A DNA stretch of 64,000 nt from contig NZ_FTNU01000001.1 in assembly GCF_900156515.1 (NCBI RefSeq), positions 124,001-188,000 on the forward strand, read 5' to 3'. The stretch comes from Moraxella cuniculi DSM 21768. Lineage in GTDB: Bacteria; Pseudomonadota; Gammaproteobacteria; Pseudomonadales; Moraxellaceae. The notes beneath the pieces were generated by a model. That model saw only the letters and a program-made list of their open reading frames with translations, had not been told where the DNA came from and did not search any database. The translations under genes were made by a program, and so were the position numbers. Numbering within the stretch: the stretch's first letter is position 1; each line of letters starts with the position of its first letter. Shown piece by piece: positions 36,029 through 45,792 of the stretch.

Positions 36029-37561
36029 ATGTTTGACACTTTAACCGAACGACTTTCGACCAGCCTTCGTAATATCGCAGGCACAGGGCAGCTGACCGAG
36101 GATAATATCAAAGATACCTTGCGTGAGGTGCGTATGGCACTGCTTGAGGCGGATGTTGCCTTGCCAGTTGCACGAGATTTTGTGGCAAAGGTTAAGCAAG
36201 AGGCTTTGGGGCAGCAAGTGCTAAAAGAATTGGCACCCGGTCAGGCATTTGTCAAAATCGTCTATGATGAGCTAAGCGAAATGATGGGCAGTGCCAATCA
36301 GAGCCTTGAAATGACAGCCAAGCCACCGATGGTATATCTGTTGGCAGGCCTACAAGGAGCGGGTAAAACAACCACAGCAGGTAAGTTGGCGAAGTTTTTG
36401 CAAGACAAGCACAACAAAAAGGTGATGTTGGTATCGGCTGATATTTATCGTCCTGCAGCAATCAAGCAGTTGGAGCAAGTGGCGGTGCAAGTCGGAGCAA
36501 GTTTTGTACCATCGCAAAGTGATGAAAATCCGCTTGATATCGCTCGCCGTGCCATTGAACAGGCGAGGCTACAATATCAGGATATTTTGATTATTGATAC
36601 GGCAGGTCGCCTGCACATCGATGATGAGATGATGGCAGAGATTAAGGCATTGACAGCAGCGGTAGAGCCTGTTGAGACCTTATTTGTGGTTGATAGTATG
36701 ACAGGTCAAGATGCGGCAAATACCGCCAAGGCGTTCAATGATGCTTTGCCTTTGACAGGGGTAATTTTGACCAAAACTGACGGCGATGCTCGTGGCGGTG
36801 CGGCGTTGTCGGTGCGTGCAATCACAGGCAAGCCGATTAAATTTTTGGGTCGTGGCGAGAAGCTAGACGCTTTGGAGCTGTTCCACCCTGAACGCATTGC
36901 CCAGCGAATCCTTGGCATGGGTGATGTGCTAAGTTTGGTTGAGGAAGTTGAGCAAAAAATTGACCGCGAACAAGCCGAAAAAATGGCGAAAAAAATCCAA
37001 AAAGGCGGGGAATTTGACCTTGAGGATTTGTTAAACCAATTTCAGCAAATGAAAAATTTGGGCGGCATGGCAGGATTTTTGGACAAAATGCCGGGGCTTG
37101 GCGGCGCGGATATCCAAAAAGCCATGCAAGAGGCGAAGCCTGAAGAGAAGGTTAAGGAAATGGAGGCACTGATTCACTCAATGACTCCGTTTGAGCGACA
37201 AAATCCTGACAAAATCACCCCAAGCCGCAAACGCCGCATTGCTGCAGGCTCTGGCAAGCAGATTCAAGATGTCAATCGTCTGCTCAAGCAGCACAAACAG
37301 ATGGCAAAAATGATGAAAATGATCAGCCGCCCTGATGGTATCAGCAAAATGATGAAAGCGGTGCAGGGCTTGGCAAAAGGTATGTCAGGCGGCCCATTAT
37401 TTGGTAACAAAGATGCCACAGCGACCGATATGGCACAGATGCAACAGTCAATGCAGCAAATGGGGCTGGATCCAAATAATTTGCCAAGTATGGAAGAAAT
37501 GCAACAAAAAATGCAGCAGCTACAAGGGCAAATGCCGCCAAATTTTAAAAAACGATTCTAA
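36029..37561 (+). CDS. ffh: Signal recognition particle protein Ffh
   Basis: Ffh binds 4.5S RNA and signal sequences and directs nascent membrane proteins to FtsY. The 510-residue chain has the N domain (1-90), G domain with GLQGAGKTTT (107-116), DTAGRLH and TKTDGDARGG, and a methionine-rich M domain (about 330-510). The C-terminal 60 residues are a Met/Gln-rich tail. The ATG at 36029 (MFDTLTERL) fits all family members; an in-frame ATG at 35963 is too early. Confidence 0.97.
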   Translation: MFDTLTERLSTSLRNIAGTGQLTEDNIKDTLREVRMALLEADVALPVARDFVAKVKQEALGQQVLKELAPGQAFVKIVYDELSEMMGSANQSLEMTAKPPMVYLLAGLQGAGKTTTAGKLAKFLQDKHNKKVMLVSADIYRPAAIKQLEQVAVQVGASFVPSQSDENPLDIARRAIEQARLQYQDILIIDTAGRLHIDDEMMAEIKALTAAVEPVETLFVVDSMTGQDAANTAKAFNDALPLTGVILTKTDGDARGGAALSVRAITGKPIKFLGRGEKLDALELFHPERIAQRILGMGDVLSLVEEVEQKIDREQAEKMAKKIQKGGEFDLEDLLNQFQQMKNLGGMAGFLDKMPGLGGADIQKAMQEAKPEEKVKEMEALIHSMTPFERQNPDKITPSRKRRIAAGSGKQIQDVNRLLKQHKQMAKMMKMISRPDGISKMMKAVQGLAKGMSGGPLFGNKDATATDMAQMQQSMQQMGLDPNNLPSMEEMQQKMQQLQGQMPPNFKKRF

Positions 37562-37628
37562 GTATTATCAGAATAAGTTAATAAATCTGTATTTTGATTT
37601 GTCGTTGTGCGAGTAATTGGCGGAAATT

Positions 37629-38315
37629 ATGGCGATTTTTATGGCATTTGACACGGTCTTTGGGCAGTGTTCTGTGGCAATTTGTGATGATGAGCAGGTG
37701 TTGTACCAACAGACACTGCCAACAGATCGTGGGCAGACAGAGGTGATTTTGCCGATGATAGAGGCTGCACTTTCTGCCACGGGTTTATCTTTGTCAGCGA
37801 TTGATTGCTTGGCATTTAATCGTGGGCCGGGGGCGTTTAGCGGCATTCGCATTAACACAGCGGTGGTGCAGGCATTGTCTGTGGCAGCACAGTTGCCATG
37901 CGTTGGTGTTTCAAGCCTTGCCGTGCTTGCTGATACGGCACAACAAGCAGCAAGTTATGCTGACGGCAGTCGTATTGTGGCACTGATTGATGCACGACAA
38001 AATCAGCTCTATGCTGGACAGTTTATTATCCAAGATGGCAAAATCAATGCCATAAACGAGGATAACAACCCGCATGGCAACGAGTATTTATTGGATTATG
38101 GCGAACAGGTAGCGGCTGATGTCATTGTTGGTGATGGTGGCGAGTTGGTGCGTGCCGATGCACAGCGTGTCAGCATTCACCCAACCGCAGTAGATATCGC
38201 TCGCCAAGCTGTTGGCATTTATCAACAAGGTGGTGCAACCACTGCTGCACAAGCCTTGCCTGTCTATCTTCGGGACAATGCTTGGAAAACACTAACCGAG
38301 CAGGGCAAAGTGTAG
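37629..38315 (+). CDS. tsaB: tRNA threonylcarbamoyladenosine synthesis protein TsaB
   Basis: TsaB (YeaZ) is the scaffold subunit of the TsaBDE complex that makes t6A37 in ANN-reading tRNAs. The product of about 228 residues has the actin-like ATPase fold with AFDTVFGQCSVAI at the start and FNRGPGAFSGIRI, a hallmark of the family. The ATG at 37629 follows GGCGGA; TTG 37617 and ATG 37641 are alternatives. It lies downstream of ffh. Confidence 0.9.
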   Translation: MAIFMAFDTVFGQCSVAICDDEQVLYQQTLPTDRGQTEVILPMIEAALSATGLSLSAIDCLAFNRGPGAFSGIRINTAVVQALSVAAQLPCVGVSSLAVLADTAQQAASYADGSRIVALIDARQNQLYAGQFIIQDGKINAINEDNNPHGNEYLLDYGEQVAADVIVGDGGELVRADAQRVSIHPTAVDIARQAVGIYQQGGATTAAQALPVYLRDNAWKTLTEQGKV

Positions 38316-38373
38316 TTTTTTGCGGCAATCACAGCATGATGGCATAAGCCAGTGCGAGCAATAAAAGGTGTTT

Positions 38374-39216
38374 ATGGATATTGTATTACTCATCAAAACC
38401 ATTATTATGGGCATCGTTGAAGGTGTGGCAGAATTTTTGCCCATCTCAAGCACTGGCTATTTGATTTTGTCAGCTGATTTGATGAATTTTTTGCAGGGTG
38501 ATTTGCGTAATTTGTTCATCGTATTTATTCAGCTGGGTGCGATTTTGGCGGTAATTTATGACTACTGGGGTAGGCTGTGGCATGCTTTTATGGGACTGCT
38601 TACTGGGCGTGCCGAAGGGCTTGCCAATCCCAGACAGCTTGGCATATCGCTGATAATCGCAACCATTCCTGTGATGTTGGTGGGGTTTTTGGCGGCTGAT
38701 TTTATCACCAAAACATTGTTTCATCCGTTGGTGGTGGCGGCCATGCTGATTATCGGGGCATTGATTATCATCTATGCAGAAAAAAACCCTCGCATCGTTC
38801 GTGCAGCCGAAGCAGAAAATATCAGCTTTAAGACTGCATTGGCAATCGGCTTGTGTCAATGTTTGGCATTGATACCTGGCACTTCTCGTTCTGGTGCTAC
38901 CATCATTGGTGCATTGCTGCTTGGTGCATCTCGCAAGGCAGCAACAGAGTTTTCGTTCTTTTTGGGTGTTCCTGTAATCATCGGGGCGGCTTTGATTGAC
39001 TTGTTAAAATACAAAGACAGCTTGACCAGTACCAGTGATTGGGTGGTGCTGGGCTTGGGAACGGTGGTGTCTTTTGTGGTTGCTTTGCTGTGTATTCGCC
39101 TGATGGTATCGTGGGTCAGTCGCAAAGGTTTTATGATTTTTGCTTATTTGCGTATCTTGACGGGCGTGGTGGTGCTCGTTGCGTTTTTTGGCTTTAATTA
39201 TCAAATTCAAAGCTGA
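38374..39216 (+). CDS. uppP: Undecaprenyl-diphosphatase
   Basis: UppP (BacA) dephosphorylates undecaprenyl pyrophosphate to recycle the lipid carrier for peptidoglycan and other polymers; overexpression confers bacitracin tolerance in other species. The 280-residue membrane protein has the active-site motifs EGVAEFLPISSTGYL (about 16-30) and PGTSRSGAT. The ATG at 38374 is preceded by AAAGGTG. Confidence 0.95.
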   Translation: MDIVLLIKTIIMGIVEGVAEFLPISSTGYLILSADLMNFLQGDLRNLFIVFIQLGAILAVIYDYWGRLWHAFMGLLTGRAEGLANPRQLGISLIIATIPVMLVGFLAADFITKTLFHPLVVAAMLIIGALIIIYAEKNPRIVRAAEAENISFKTALAIGLCQCLALIPGTSRSGATIIGALLLGASRKAATEFSFFLGVPVIIGAALIDLLKYKDSLTSTSDWVVLGLGTVVSFVVALLCIRLMVSWVSRKGFMIFAYLRILTGVVVLVAFFGFNYQIQS

Positions 39217-39239
39217 GAAGCTGCTTAGAAGATACGACC

Positions 39240-40043
39240 GTGTTGATACCTATTATTACCAACGAGCATTGTGCTGCCATTGATACATTGTGGCAGTTGA
39301 ATGATAAGCACGCACTGGGATTGCAGTTGGGCGTTGAGAGGGTTGATAATATTAAGATTAATGATAAAATATTATCAAGATATTATGAAAATTATAACAC
39401 GCCTTTTCTTGCTATTATCAAAAATACACCAATGCTGATTAAAAGTGCTGATGGTGAGGTTGTCAAATCATCGCTCAATTGGCAGTCATTGACGCATCGC
39501 ATTGTCAGTGCTGGACGCAAATCAGAATTGCTGCTACAAGCGTGCAAGATAACACAGCAGATGAGCGTGCTTGATGGCACGGCAGGTTTTGGGCATGATG
39601 GTTTGCTATTGGCAAGTGCGGCGGCACGGACTACTTTGTGCGAATCACACCCTGTGATGGCGTTGCTGCTTCTTTATGAATATCATCTGATGCTGGCGGT
39701 ACAAAATTGGCAAGGGCTACTTGGTCGCATTCAGATCATTCACCAAGACAGCACACAGCTATCGGGTGAGTATGATTGCGTGTATCTTGACCCCATGTTC
39801 CCAAAGGACAGCTACAAAGCAAAAGTCGGCAAGCAAATGCAGCTTCTGCACGATTTGGCAAAACCGCCGACAGCCGATGATGAAGAAGTGCTATTTTGTC
39901 GTGCCATGCAGCAGTTGTCGGCAACGGGTCGCTTGATTGTCAAACGCCCAATCCATGCACCGTATTTGGCAGGGCGAACGCCAACCCAAAGCGTACAAAA
40001 TGCAGCAATCCGCTTTGATAGATATGAATCATCATGCTGCTGA
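39240..40043 (+). CDS. rsmJ: 16S rRNA m2G1516 methyltransferase
   Basis: RsmJ methylates N2 of G1516 in 16S rRNA. The 267-residue protein has the SAM motif VLDGTAGFGHDGLLLAS and the catalytic YLDPMFP, then IVKRPIHAPYLAGRTP, all as in the family (YhiQ). The start is a GTG with a weak AAGA upstream. A later start is possible, because the first 20 residues carry no signature. Confidence 0.9.
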   Translation: MLIPIITNEHCAAIDTLWQLNDKHALGLQLGVERVDNIKINDKILSRYYENYNTPFLAIIKNTPMLIKSADGEVVKSSLNWQSLTHRIVSAGRKSELLLQACKITQQMSVLDGTAGFGHDGLLLASAAARTTLCESHPVMALLLLYEYHLMLAVQNWQGLLGRIQIIHQDSTQLSGEYDCVYLDPMFPKDSYKAKVGKQMQLLHDLAKPPTADDEEVLFCRAMQQLSATGRLIVKRPIHAPYLAGRTPTQSVQNAAIRFDRYESSCC

Positions 40044-40098
40044 TGGGGCGATGGGTGCTGATATGATAAGTTTATTGAAAACATAAAAAAGGTGATTA

Positions 40099-40350
40099 AT
40101 GAATAATTGGATTATCTGGGCATATCTTGTCGTAACTTTATTGATTTTATTGCAAAATTTTAGCTATAAAAAACGCATTCGCAAACTTGAAGATAGCTTA
40201 TTTGCTCTAAAAAAAGACGAATGGCTGCCTTTTGCCAAAGCACAATTGCATCTGCCAAAAATCCAAGCGATTAAGCAAATCCGTCAGCAGTACCCTGAGC
40301 TAAGCCTACAGCAGGCAATGCAACTGTATCTGTTGGCTGCTGGTAAATAG
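40099..40350 (+). CDS. Small membrane-anchored protein of unknown function
   Basis: I do not recognise this 83-residue protein. Residues 5-19 form one membrane segment, followed at once by basic residues (KKRIRK) that place the rest in the cytoplasm. The remainder is amphipathic helix with the phrase [19 protein letters not shown], cut here to its key elements, resembling the helix-turn arrangement seen in short ribosome- or DNA-linked proteins. It begins after AAAGGTGATTA and ends one base before ubiA, so it is probably co-transcribed with ubiA. Confidence 0.75.
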   Translation: MNNWIIWAYLVVTLLILLQNFSYKKRIRKLEDSLFALKKDEWLPFAKAQLHLPKIQAIKQIRQQYPELSLQQAMQLYLLAAGK

Positions 40351-40351
40351 T

Positions 40352-41275
40352 ATGAAAAATCACCATACCAAGCTGCCGATGAGCCTGCAAGAGAAATGTG
40401 TGGCGTGGTTGCAGCTGATTCGCTTTGACAAGCCTGTTGGCACGGAGCTGTTGTTATATCCGACGCTGTGGGCGGTGATTTTGGCATTTGTTGGTATTGG
40501 TAGGGTGCCTGATGTTAAGATTGTGCTGATTTTTGCCTTGGGGGCGGTACTGATGCGTGCTGCAGGCTGTGCCATCAATGATTTTGCCGATCGCAAGGTT
40601 GATGGCAAGGTTAAACGAACGCTAGGCAGACCATTGGCTGATGGGCGACTGGCGGCAACAACGGCAGTATATACTTTTGTTGCTTTGTCATTGCTGGCGG
40701 CTTGTTTGCTGGTATTTTTGCCAGTGGCGGTTTTTTATTGGGCATTGGTGGCGGTGCTGTTGGCATTTGTTTATCCTTTTGTAAAACGCTTTAGTAATCT
40801 GCCACAATTGGTGCTGGCGGCGGCTTTTGGCTGGGCGATACCGATGGCCTATGTGGCAGTGCAAGGACATACAGATGCTAATACTTGGCTGCTGTTTATT
40901 GCATATATGTGCTGGACGGTGGCGTATGATACCGCCTATGCCATGTGCGATCGCGATGATGACGAAAAAATTGGCGTCAAATCCACGGCAATTTTGTTTG
41001 GTCGCCATGATGTATTAATCATTGTGCTATTAAATACTGCGTTTGTGGTGCTGATGACCGTGGTATTTTGGCGGTATTTTGCAGGCATTATCAGCAAGCT
41101 GCAGTTGCTGTGGCTGATGGTACCTCTGATGCTGATGTTTTTTGGGCAGTATCGCGCAATTGCCACTCGTGAGCGGCTGGCGTGTTTTCGTGCCTTTCGC
41201 CAAAATGCTTGGGTGGGGCGATATGTTTTTTGTGTTACGCTGATATTGCTGATTAAATGGCTGTTGCAAAATTAA
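40352..41275 (+). CDS. ubiA: 4-hydroxybenzoate polyprenyltransferase
   Basis: UbiA attaches the polyprenyl tail to 4-hydroxybenzoate in ubiquinone synthesis at the inner membrane. The 307-residue protein has the first Asp-rich motif [15 protein letters not shown] (76-90) followed by RPLADG and the second [17 protein letters not shown]. About eight hydrophobic helices fill the rest. No chorismate lyase (ubiC) gene adjoins it. Confidence 0.94.
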   Translation: MKNHHTKLPMSLQEKCVAWLQLIRFDKPVGTELLLYPTLWAVILAFVGIGRVPDVKIVLIFALGAVLMRAAGCAINDFADRKVDGKVKRTLGRPLADGRLAATTAVYTFVALSLLAACLLVFLPVAVFYWALVAVLLAFVYPFVKRFSNLPQLVLAAAFGWAIPMAYVAVQGHTDANTWLLFIAYMCWTVAYDTAYAMCDRDDDEKIGVKSTAILFGRHDVLIIVLLNTAFVVLMTVVFWRYFAGIISKLQLLWLMVPLMLMFFGQYRAIATRERLACFRAFRQNAWVGRYVFCVTLILLIKWLLQN

Positions 41276-41329
41276 TTAATAAAACTTACCTTTAGCCACG
41301 CACAAGAAAACTTTTGTAACTGTGGCAAA

Positions 41330-41363
41330 ATGTCATTAAACTGTCATATTGCCAACTTATAAT
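41330..41363 (+). promoter_or_regulatory. Pho box and -10 element of the Pit transporter
   Basis: ATGTCAT (41330-41336), TAAA, CTGTCAT (41341-41347) reproduce the PhoB-binding pattern of two 7-mers on an 11-bp period. A weaker CTGTGGC lies ten bases further upstream. A perfect TATAAT (41358-41363) begins ten bases after the box, the canonical geometry in which PhoB replaces the -35 contact. Confidence 0.85.
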
Positions 41364-41440
41364 TGGCACAAAACCAATCATGTCAGCTGTGTTTTGGGTT
41401 TGATGATTACAGTTGGCTTTTTATAAACTTTGGCGGATTT

Positions 41441-43030
41441 ATGGTAAATTCAACAAAACAAACAACACCGATGGCGGCAAATGCTTTTTTTGCATTGCTG
41501 CTGATTGGTATGAGTATTTATTTTATTCAGTGGGGACTTGGTTATACGCTATACCAACAAGTTGGGCTGTTTATGGTCGCCAGCTTTTTTGGTATTTTTA
41601 TGGCGTTTAACATTGGCGGTAATGATGTTGCCAACTCATTTGGCACTTCTGTTGGTGCAGGCACTCTGACCGTTACGCAAGCACTGGCGATTGCAGCTAT
41701 TTTTGAGGTTTCAGGAGCGGTGCTGGCAGGTGCGGCGGTAACAGATACTATCCGTAGTGGCATTGTTGATATCGGCAAGCTGGGTGTTTCGCCGAGTCAG
41801 TTTATCTACCTGATGTTGTCAGCATTGATTGCGGCGGCATTTTGGTTATTATTCGCAACCAAGCGTGGTCTGCCTGTATCCACCACACACGCCATCATTG
41901 GCGGCATTGTCGGCAGCTCAATCGTACTGGGGATTAGTATCGGCGGTACCGAGCTTGCTTTTTCGACCGTCAAATGGTCAAAAATCCGTGATATTGCCAT
42001 CTCTTGGGTGGTCTCTCCTGTGCTGGGCGGTGCATTGTCTTATGTGCTGTATAGCATTATCAAGAAAAATATCTTGGCGTACAATGATAAGGTTGAGGTG
42101 GTTGTCAAGGCGATTAAAGCCCAGAAAAAAAATCTCAAGCGTGAACAAAAAGAGTATTTTGAAAAATTGGGCGAGGTGGAAAAACTGCCATATACCAATG
42201 CCATGCTACGAGATCAGGAAGTTTACAAAGACAGCGATTGTCAGCGTGAGGATTTGGAAACCGAATACTACCGCTCATTGTATGATTTGGAGCGTAAGCG
42301 AGAAAATATTGACACCCTAAAAGCACTAAAAACATGGGTGCCATTGATTGCGGCTTTGGGTGCTGTGATTATGACTGCGATGGTGGTGTTTAAGGGCTTG
42401 GCAAATACAGGGCTGACATTATCAACCTTGCAAGCAGGGCTGGTGATGGGTATGCTGGGTGCGATGGTATGGCTGACGGCATTTATCTATACCAAGACCA
42501 TTCGTGGCAAGCACAAAGAAGATTTGGGCAAGGCAACATTTGTGATGTTTAGCTGGATGCAGGTATTTACTGCGTGTGCATTTGCGTTCAGCCATGGTTC
42601 AAATGACATTGCCAACGCTGTCGGCCCCTTTGTTGCCATCATGGATGTCATCAAAAATAATGCCATTGAGGCACAAGCGAGTGTACCCGGCCCTGTGATG
42701 GTAACTTTTGGCGTGGCATTGATTGTTGGTCTGTGGTTTATTGGCAAAGAGGTCATTCAGACGGTTGGCACCAACCTGACCGAAATGCACCCAGCATCAG
42801 GGTTTGCTGCCGAGCTTGCCGCCGCTGCGGTGGTGATGGGAGCCTCAAGTCTGGGCATTCCTGTATCAAGTACCCATATTTTGGTTGGGGCGGTACTGGG
42901 CATTGGCTTGGTGAACAAAAATACCAACTGGCGACTGATGCGACCCATTGGCTTGGCGTGGGTTATCACCTTGCCAGCTGCCGCAGGTATCAGTGCGATT
43001 TCATTTATGCTTCTGACCAAATTTTTATAA
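41441..43030 (+). CDS. Inorganic phosphate transporter, Pit family
   Basis: This 529-residue inner membrane symporter takes up phosphate as a metal-phosphate complex. The two inverted family repeats are visible as IGGNDVANSFGTSVGAG (58 onward) and FSHGSNDIANAVGP (383 onward), joined by a long charged cytoplasmic segment of about 80 residues (about 225-305) rich in Lys and Glu. PVSTTHAI and PVSSTHIL form the matching second elements. The ATG at 41441 follows GGCGG; an in-frame start at 41363 overlaps the promoter. A Pho box upstream indicates induction by phosphate starvation, in contrast to the constitutive E. coli pitA. Confidence 0.93.
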   Translation: MVNSTKQTTPMAANAFFALLLIGMSIYFIQWGLGYTLYQQVGLFMVASFFGIFMAFNIGGNDVANSFGTSVGAGTLTVTQALAIAAIFEVSGAVLAGAAVTDTIRSGIVDIGKLGVSPSQFIYLMLSALIAAAFWLLFATKRGLPVSTTHAIIGGIVGSSIVLGISIGGTELAFSTVKWSKIRDIAISWVVSPVLGGALSYVLYSIIKKNILAYNDKVEVVVKAIKAQKKNLKREQKEYFEKLGEVEKLPYTNAMLRDQEVYKDSDCQREDLETEYYRSLYDLERKRENIDTLKALKTWVPLIAALGAVIMTAMVVFKGLANTGLTLSTLQAGLVMGMLGAMVWLTAFIYTKTIRGKHKEDLGKATFVMFSWMQVFTACAFAFSHGSNDIANAVGPFVAIMDVIKNNAIEAQASVPGPVMVTFGVALIVGLWFIGKEVIQTVGTNLTEMHPASGFAAELAAAAVVMGASSLGIPVSSTHILVGAVLGIGLVNKNTNWRLMRPIGLAWVITLPAAAGISAISFMLLTKFL

Positions 43031-43042
43031 ATGGTTTGTGAT

Positions 43043-43070
43043 AAAAGCTCTGAAAATCAGGGCTTTTATT
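43043..43070 (+). terminator. Terminator of the Pit transporter gene
   Basis: AAAAGCTCTGA/TCAGGGCTTTT pairs over 11 positions, with one wobble, and runs into TATTTTG. Confidence 0.85.
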
Positions 43071-43156
43071 TTGCGTCAAGAAAAGTTATGTATGGTAGGT
43101 GGGCTTGAGTCAGACGGATAATTTTATCACTATTTATGACAAGCAATCATCAATAA

Positions 43157-43192
43157 ATAAAAACACGCTCAAATCAATGACTTGAGCGTGTC
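43157..43192 (-). terminator. Terminator of tRNA-Glu
   Basis: On the minus strand the 10-bp perfect stem ACACGCTCAA/TTGAGCGTGT is followed by TTTTATTT, starting about ten bases after the tRNA. Confidence 0.9.
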
Positions 43193-43200
43193 TGGAATAG

Positions 43201-43276
43201 TGGCATCCCATAGGGGATTCGAACCCCTGTTACCGCCGTGAAAGGGCGGTGTCCTAGGCCTCTAGACGAATGGGAC
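43201..43276 (-). tRNA. tRNA-Glu (anticodon UUC)
   Basis: The 76-nt gene folds as a standard cloverleaf with the 3' CCA encoded. The anticodon arm is CCGCC-CUUUCAC-GGCGG, giving UUC, and the T arm is the standard AGGGG-TTCGAAT-CCCCT. The first acceptor pair is a G-U wobble. It is a single-gene transcription unit with its own promoter and terminator. Confidence 0.98.
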
Positions 43277-43346
43277 ACAGTATGTAAAGTCAATTGCTTG
43301 CTTTACCAACTTTCGACGCTTTCACCGTTTAACCGAAAGTGGCGTT

Positions 43347-43374
43347 ATTATAGCAAATTTTTAAAAATCGTCAA
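43347..43374 (-). promoter_or_regulatory. Promoter of tRNA-Glu
   Basis: On the minus strand TTGACG and a perfect TATAAT are separated by 16 bp. The approximately 65-nt leader contains the dyad ACTTTCG/CGAAAGT (43309-43315 and 43334-43340). Confidence 0.85.
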
Positions 43375-43453
43375 GCAGCTAAAGAAAAAAATCAACAAAA
43401 ATATTATAAGTCATTGAATTTAAATAATTTTTATATCATTGCTGCTTGGCGTT

Positions 43454-43942
43454 TTAGTCTTTAAAATTATTAAATTGCAACGGCACGCCAAACTGTTTTT
43501 GTTTTAATAATGCCATCGCAAGTTGCAGATTGTCTTTTTTCTTATCGCTAACACGCACTTTGTCGCCTTGAATGCTGGTAGCAACCTTCAAATCAGATTC
43601 TTTGAGGGCTTTGGCAATCTTTTTGGCACTGTCAGCATCCAGACCGTCTTTTAGATTAATCAGTTGCTTGATGTGTTTGCCTGATTGGGTTTTTTCTTGT
43701 GGGTCAAGCGATTGCAAATCTACATTGCGTTTGATGAGCTGCTTTTCTAAGATGGCATACACATTATCTGCCTGCAAGTCATTATCAGTGGTGATGGTGA
43801 TGGTTTTTGCTTTTTCGTTCAGCTCAATTTGAATATCGCTGCCCTTAAAATCAAAGCGAGTGGCGATTTCTTTTTCGGCATTTTGTACGGCGTGCTTGAC
43901 TTCAAAGGTCTGTAATTCTGATACAACATCAAAAGATGGCAT
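43454..43942 (-). CDS. yajQ: YajQ family nucleotide-binding protein
   Basis: The 162-residue protein matches YajQ/UPF0234 end to end (MPSFDVVSELQTFEV, ATRFDFKGSD, KDGLDADSAKKIAKALK, VRVSDKKKDNLQ). Members bind nucleotides and some bind cyclic di-GMP. It follows rnt by 19 bp and ends the pyrC-rnt-yajQ group. Confidence 0.94.
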   Translation of the reverse strand: MPSFDVVSELQTFEVKHAVQNAEKEIATRFDFKGSDIQIELNEKAKTITITTDNDLQADNVYAILEKQLIKRNVDLQSLDPQEKTQSGKHIKQLINLKDGLDADSAKKIAKALKESDLKVATSIQGDKVRVSDKKKDNLQLAMALLKQKQFGVPLQFNNFKD

Positions 43943-43961
43943 GGTTATCTCCTTGGTGCTG

Positions 43962-44630
43962 CTACATGGCAGCGGTATCGTTGGTTTGTTCGGATAAATT
44001 GTCTGCTATGGGTAATAGGGTGCTGTGATTGACAATGTGGCAAAATAATTCAGCGGTTTTTTGGGTGTCGTAGACTGCCGAATGTGCATGACTGTTGTCA
44101 AATTCAATGCCTGCCATCATGCAGCTGCGTGCCAGCACCGTATGCCCATACGCCAAAGCGGCAAAACTTGCGGTATCCAGCACGCTAAAGGCATGAAAGG
44201 GTGAGTGGTTTTTGCTGTTGGTGCGTGTAATGGCAGCATTCAAAAAACCCAAATCAAAATGTGCGTTATGCCCCACCAAAATACACTGACGGCAGCCGTG
44301 TTGTTTTTTGATGGCTTTTAATGCCTTAAAAATACGGCGTAAGGCAGTTTTTTCGTCCTCGCTGATTGCTTTGCGAATGGGGCTGTCTGGATTGATGCCT
44401 GTGAATTTTAAGGCGGCAGGCTCAAGGTTCGCCCCTGCAAATGGTTCAATATGGGCATTTAGCACCTCGCCTTGATACAGTTTGCCTGTCTCGTCCATCA
44501 AAATCGGCACGCAAGCAATCTCAAGCAGGGCATCAGTTTGGGCGTTAAATCCCGCGGTTTCGACATCGACAACCACAGGCAAAAATCCACGAAAACGATT
44601 GGCGATGCCAAGGGGGGCTGTGTCATTCAT
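43962..44630 (-). CDS. rnt: Ribonuclease T
   Basis: RNase T trims the 3' ends of tRNA and other stable RNAs. The 222-residue DEDDh exonuclease has VDVETAGF (Asp22, Glu24), [10 protein letters not shown] and [14 protein letters not shown], the full set of catalytic residues. The ATG at 44630 overlaps the pyrC stop by four bases, giving coupled translation; an in-frame start at 44645 lies inside pyrC. RNase T is more likely than the DnaQ family because of the [17 protein letters not shown] opening. Confidence 0.93.
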   Translation of the reverse strand: MNDTAPLGIANRFRGFLPVVVDVETAGFNAQTDALLEIACVPILMDETGKLYQGEVLNAHIEPFAGANLEPAALKFTGINPDSPIRKAISEDEKTALRRIFKALKAIKKQHGCRQCILVGHNAHFDLGFLNAAITRTNSKNHSPFHAFSVLDTASFAALAYGHTVLARSCMMAGIEFDNSHAHSAVYDTQKTAELFCHIVNHSTLLPIADNLSEQTNDTAAM

Positions 44631-45688
44631 TGGGCAACCTGCCAAGCAATTGTTTCACCTGCAAGCAGTGGCGTGAGCGTCTGAGTCTCCAGATATGGAT
44701 AGCTTGCCGCAATGGTTTGTGGTTTTTTGATTAGGGTGATGGTGCTGGTGTTTGTTGGTAAGCCGTAGAATTTGGCACCATAAACACTGGCAAAGTTCTC
44801 TAGCTTATCAAGTGCGTCTACGCTCTCAAAAGCAGCTGCATACAGCGGCAGTGCGTGCGTGGCGGTATAGCAACCAGCACAACCGCAAGCGGCTTCTTTG
44901 GTGCTGGTGGCGTGTGGTGCTGAATCTGTGCCTAAGAAAAATTTCGGATTGCCACTGGTGGCAACTTCCAGCAGTCGTTTTTGGTGCACGGCACGCTTTA
45001 AAATAGGCAAGCAGTAATAATGAGGCTTAACACCGCCAACAAGCAGATGATTGCGATTAAACAATAAATGCTGCGGTGTAATGGTGGCAGCAATATGATT
45101 ACCCTGAGCCAGACAAAAGTCCGCTGCATCAGCGGTTGTGATATGCTCCATGACAATTCTTAGCTCGGCAAAAGTGCTGATGATTTTTTGTAGCACTTCG
45201 TCCAAAAAACGCTTTTCGCGATCAAAAATATCTATGGATTCGCGGGTGATTTCACCGTGTACCAGCAGCGGCAGTCCGTGTTTTTGCATGGCGTCAAAAA
45301 CTTCTGCCCGTGCCAGAATATCAGTTACCCCATCGGCTGAATTGGTGGTTGCACCAGCAGGATAGAGCTTGACGGCGGAGATAATGCCTGTGGCGACAGC
45401 ATCGTCAATATCACTTGCGGTTGTATGATCGGTCAGATACAGCACCATGCGTGGATCAAAAGCTGCTTTGCGTGCCTTGTCAATATCACTGTCTGCCAAA
45501 GCCTGCATAATGCGTTCACGATAAGAGATGGCTTGGGCGGCGGTTTTGACAGGGGGTGTAAGATTTGGCATACAAATCACACGGTTAAAGCTTGTCGCCG
45601 CATGCGGTACTGTGGTGGCAAGTGCAGCACCATCACGCAGATGAATATGCCAATCATCTGGCTGAATGATTGTTAATGTGGTTGTCAT
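44627..45688 (-). CDS. pyrC: Dihydroorotase (class II)
   Basis: PyrC closes carbamoyl aspartate to dihydroorotate in pyrimidine synthesis. The 353-residue enzyme has the metal-binding DWHIHLRDG (His14, His16), [11 protein letters not shown] with the bridging Lys, [13 protein letters not shown] and FLGTDSAPH. Its length and motifs fit the E. coli type. It heads the pyrC-rnt-yajQ group with a promoter at 45734-45762. Confidence 0.96.
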   Translation of the reverse strand: MTTTLTIIQPDDWHIHLRDGAALATTVPHAATSFNRVICMPNLTPPVKTAAQAISYRERIMQALADSDIDKARKAAFDPRMVLYLTDHTTASDIDDAVATGIISAVKLYPAGATTNSADGVTDILARAEVFDAMQKHGLPLLVHGEITRESIDIFDREKRFLDEVLQKIISTFAELRIVMEHITTADAADFCLAQGNHIAATITPQHLLFNRNHLLVGGVKPHYYCLPILKRAVHQKRLLEVATSGNPKFFLGTDSAPHATSTKEAACGCAGCYTATHALPLYAAAFESVDALDKLENFASVYGAKFYGLPTNTSTITLIKKPQTIAASYPYLETQTLTPLLAGETIAWQVAQ

Positions 45689-45733
45689 GAGTAAACTTGT
45701 TCCAAGATAAATAAATCAATTGCCAAGTCCTTA

Positions 45734-45762
45734 ATTATTCTAGCAATTGCCATCTTTGTCAA
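45734..45762 (-). promoter_or_regulatory. Probable promoter of pyrC
   Basis: On the minus strand a perfect TTGACA and AATAAT are separated by 17 bp. The leader would be about 40 nt. I see no UTP-sensitive hairpin in that leader. Confidence 0.55.
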
Positions 45763-45792
45763 GTGCCGATGATGATTTGTTGGCTTGATACT

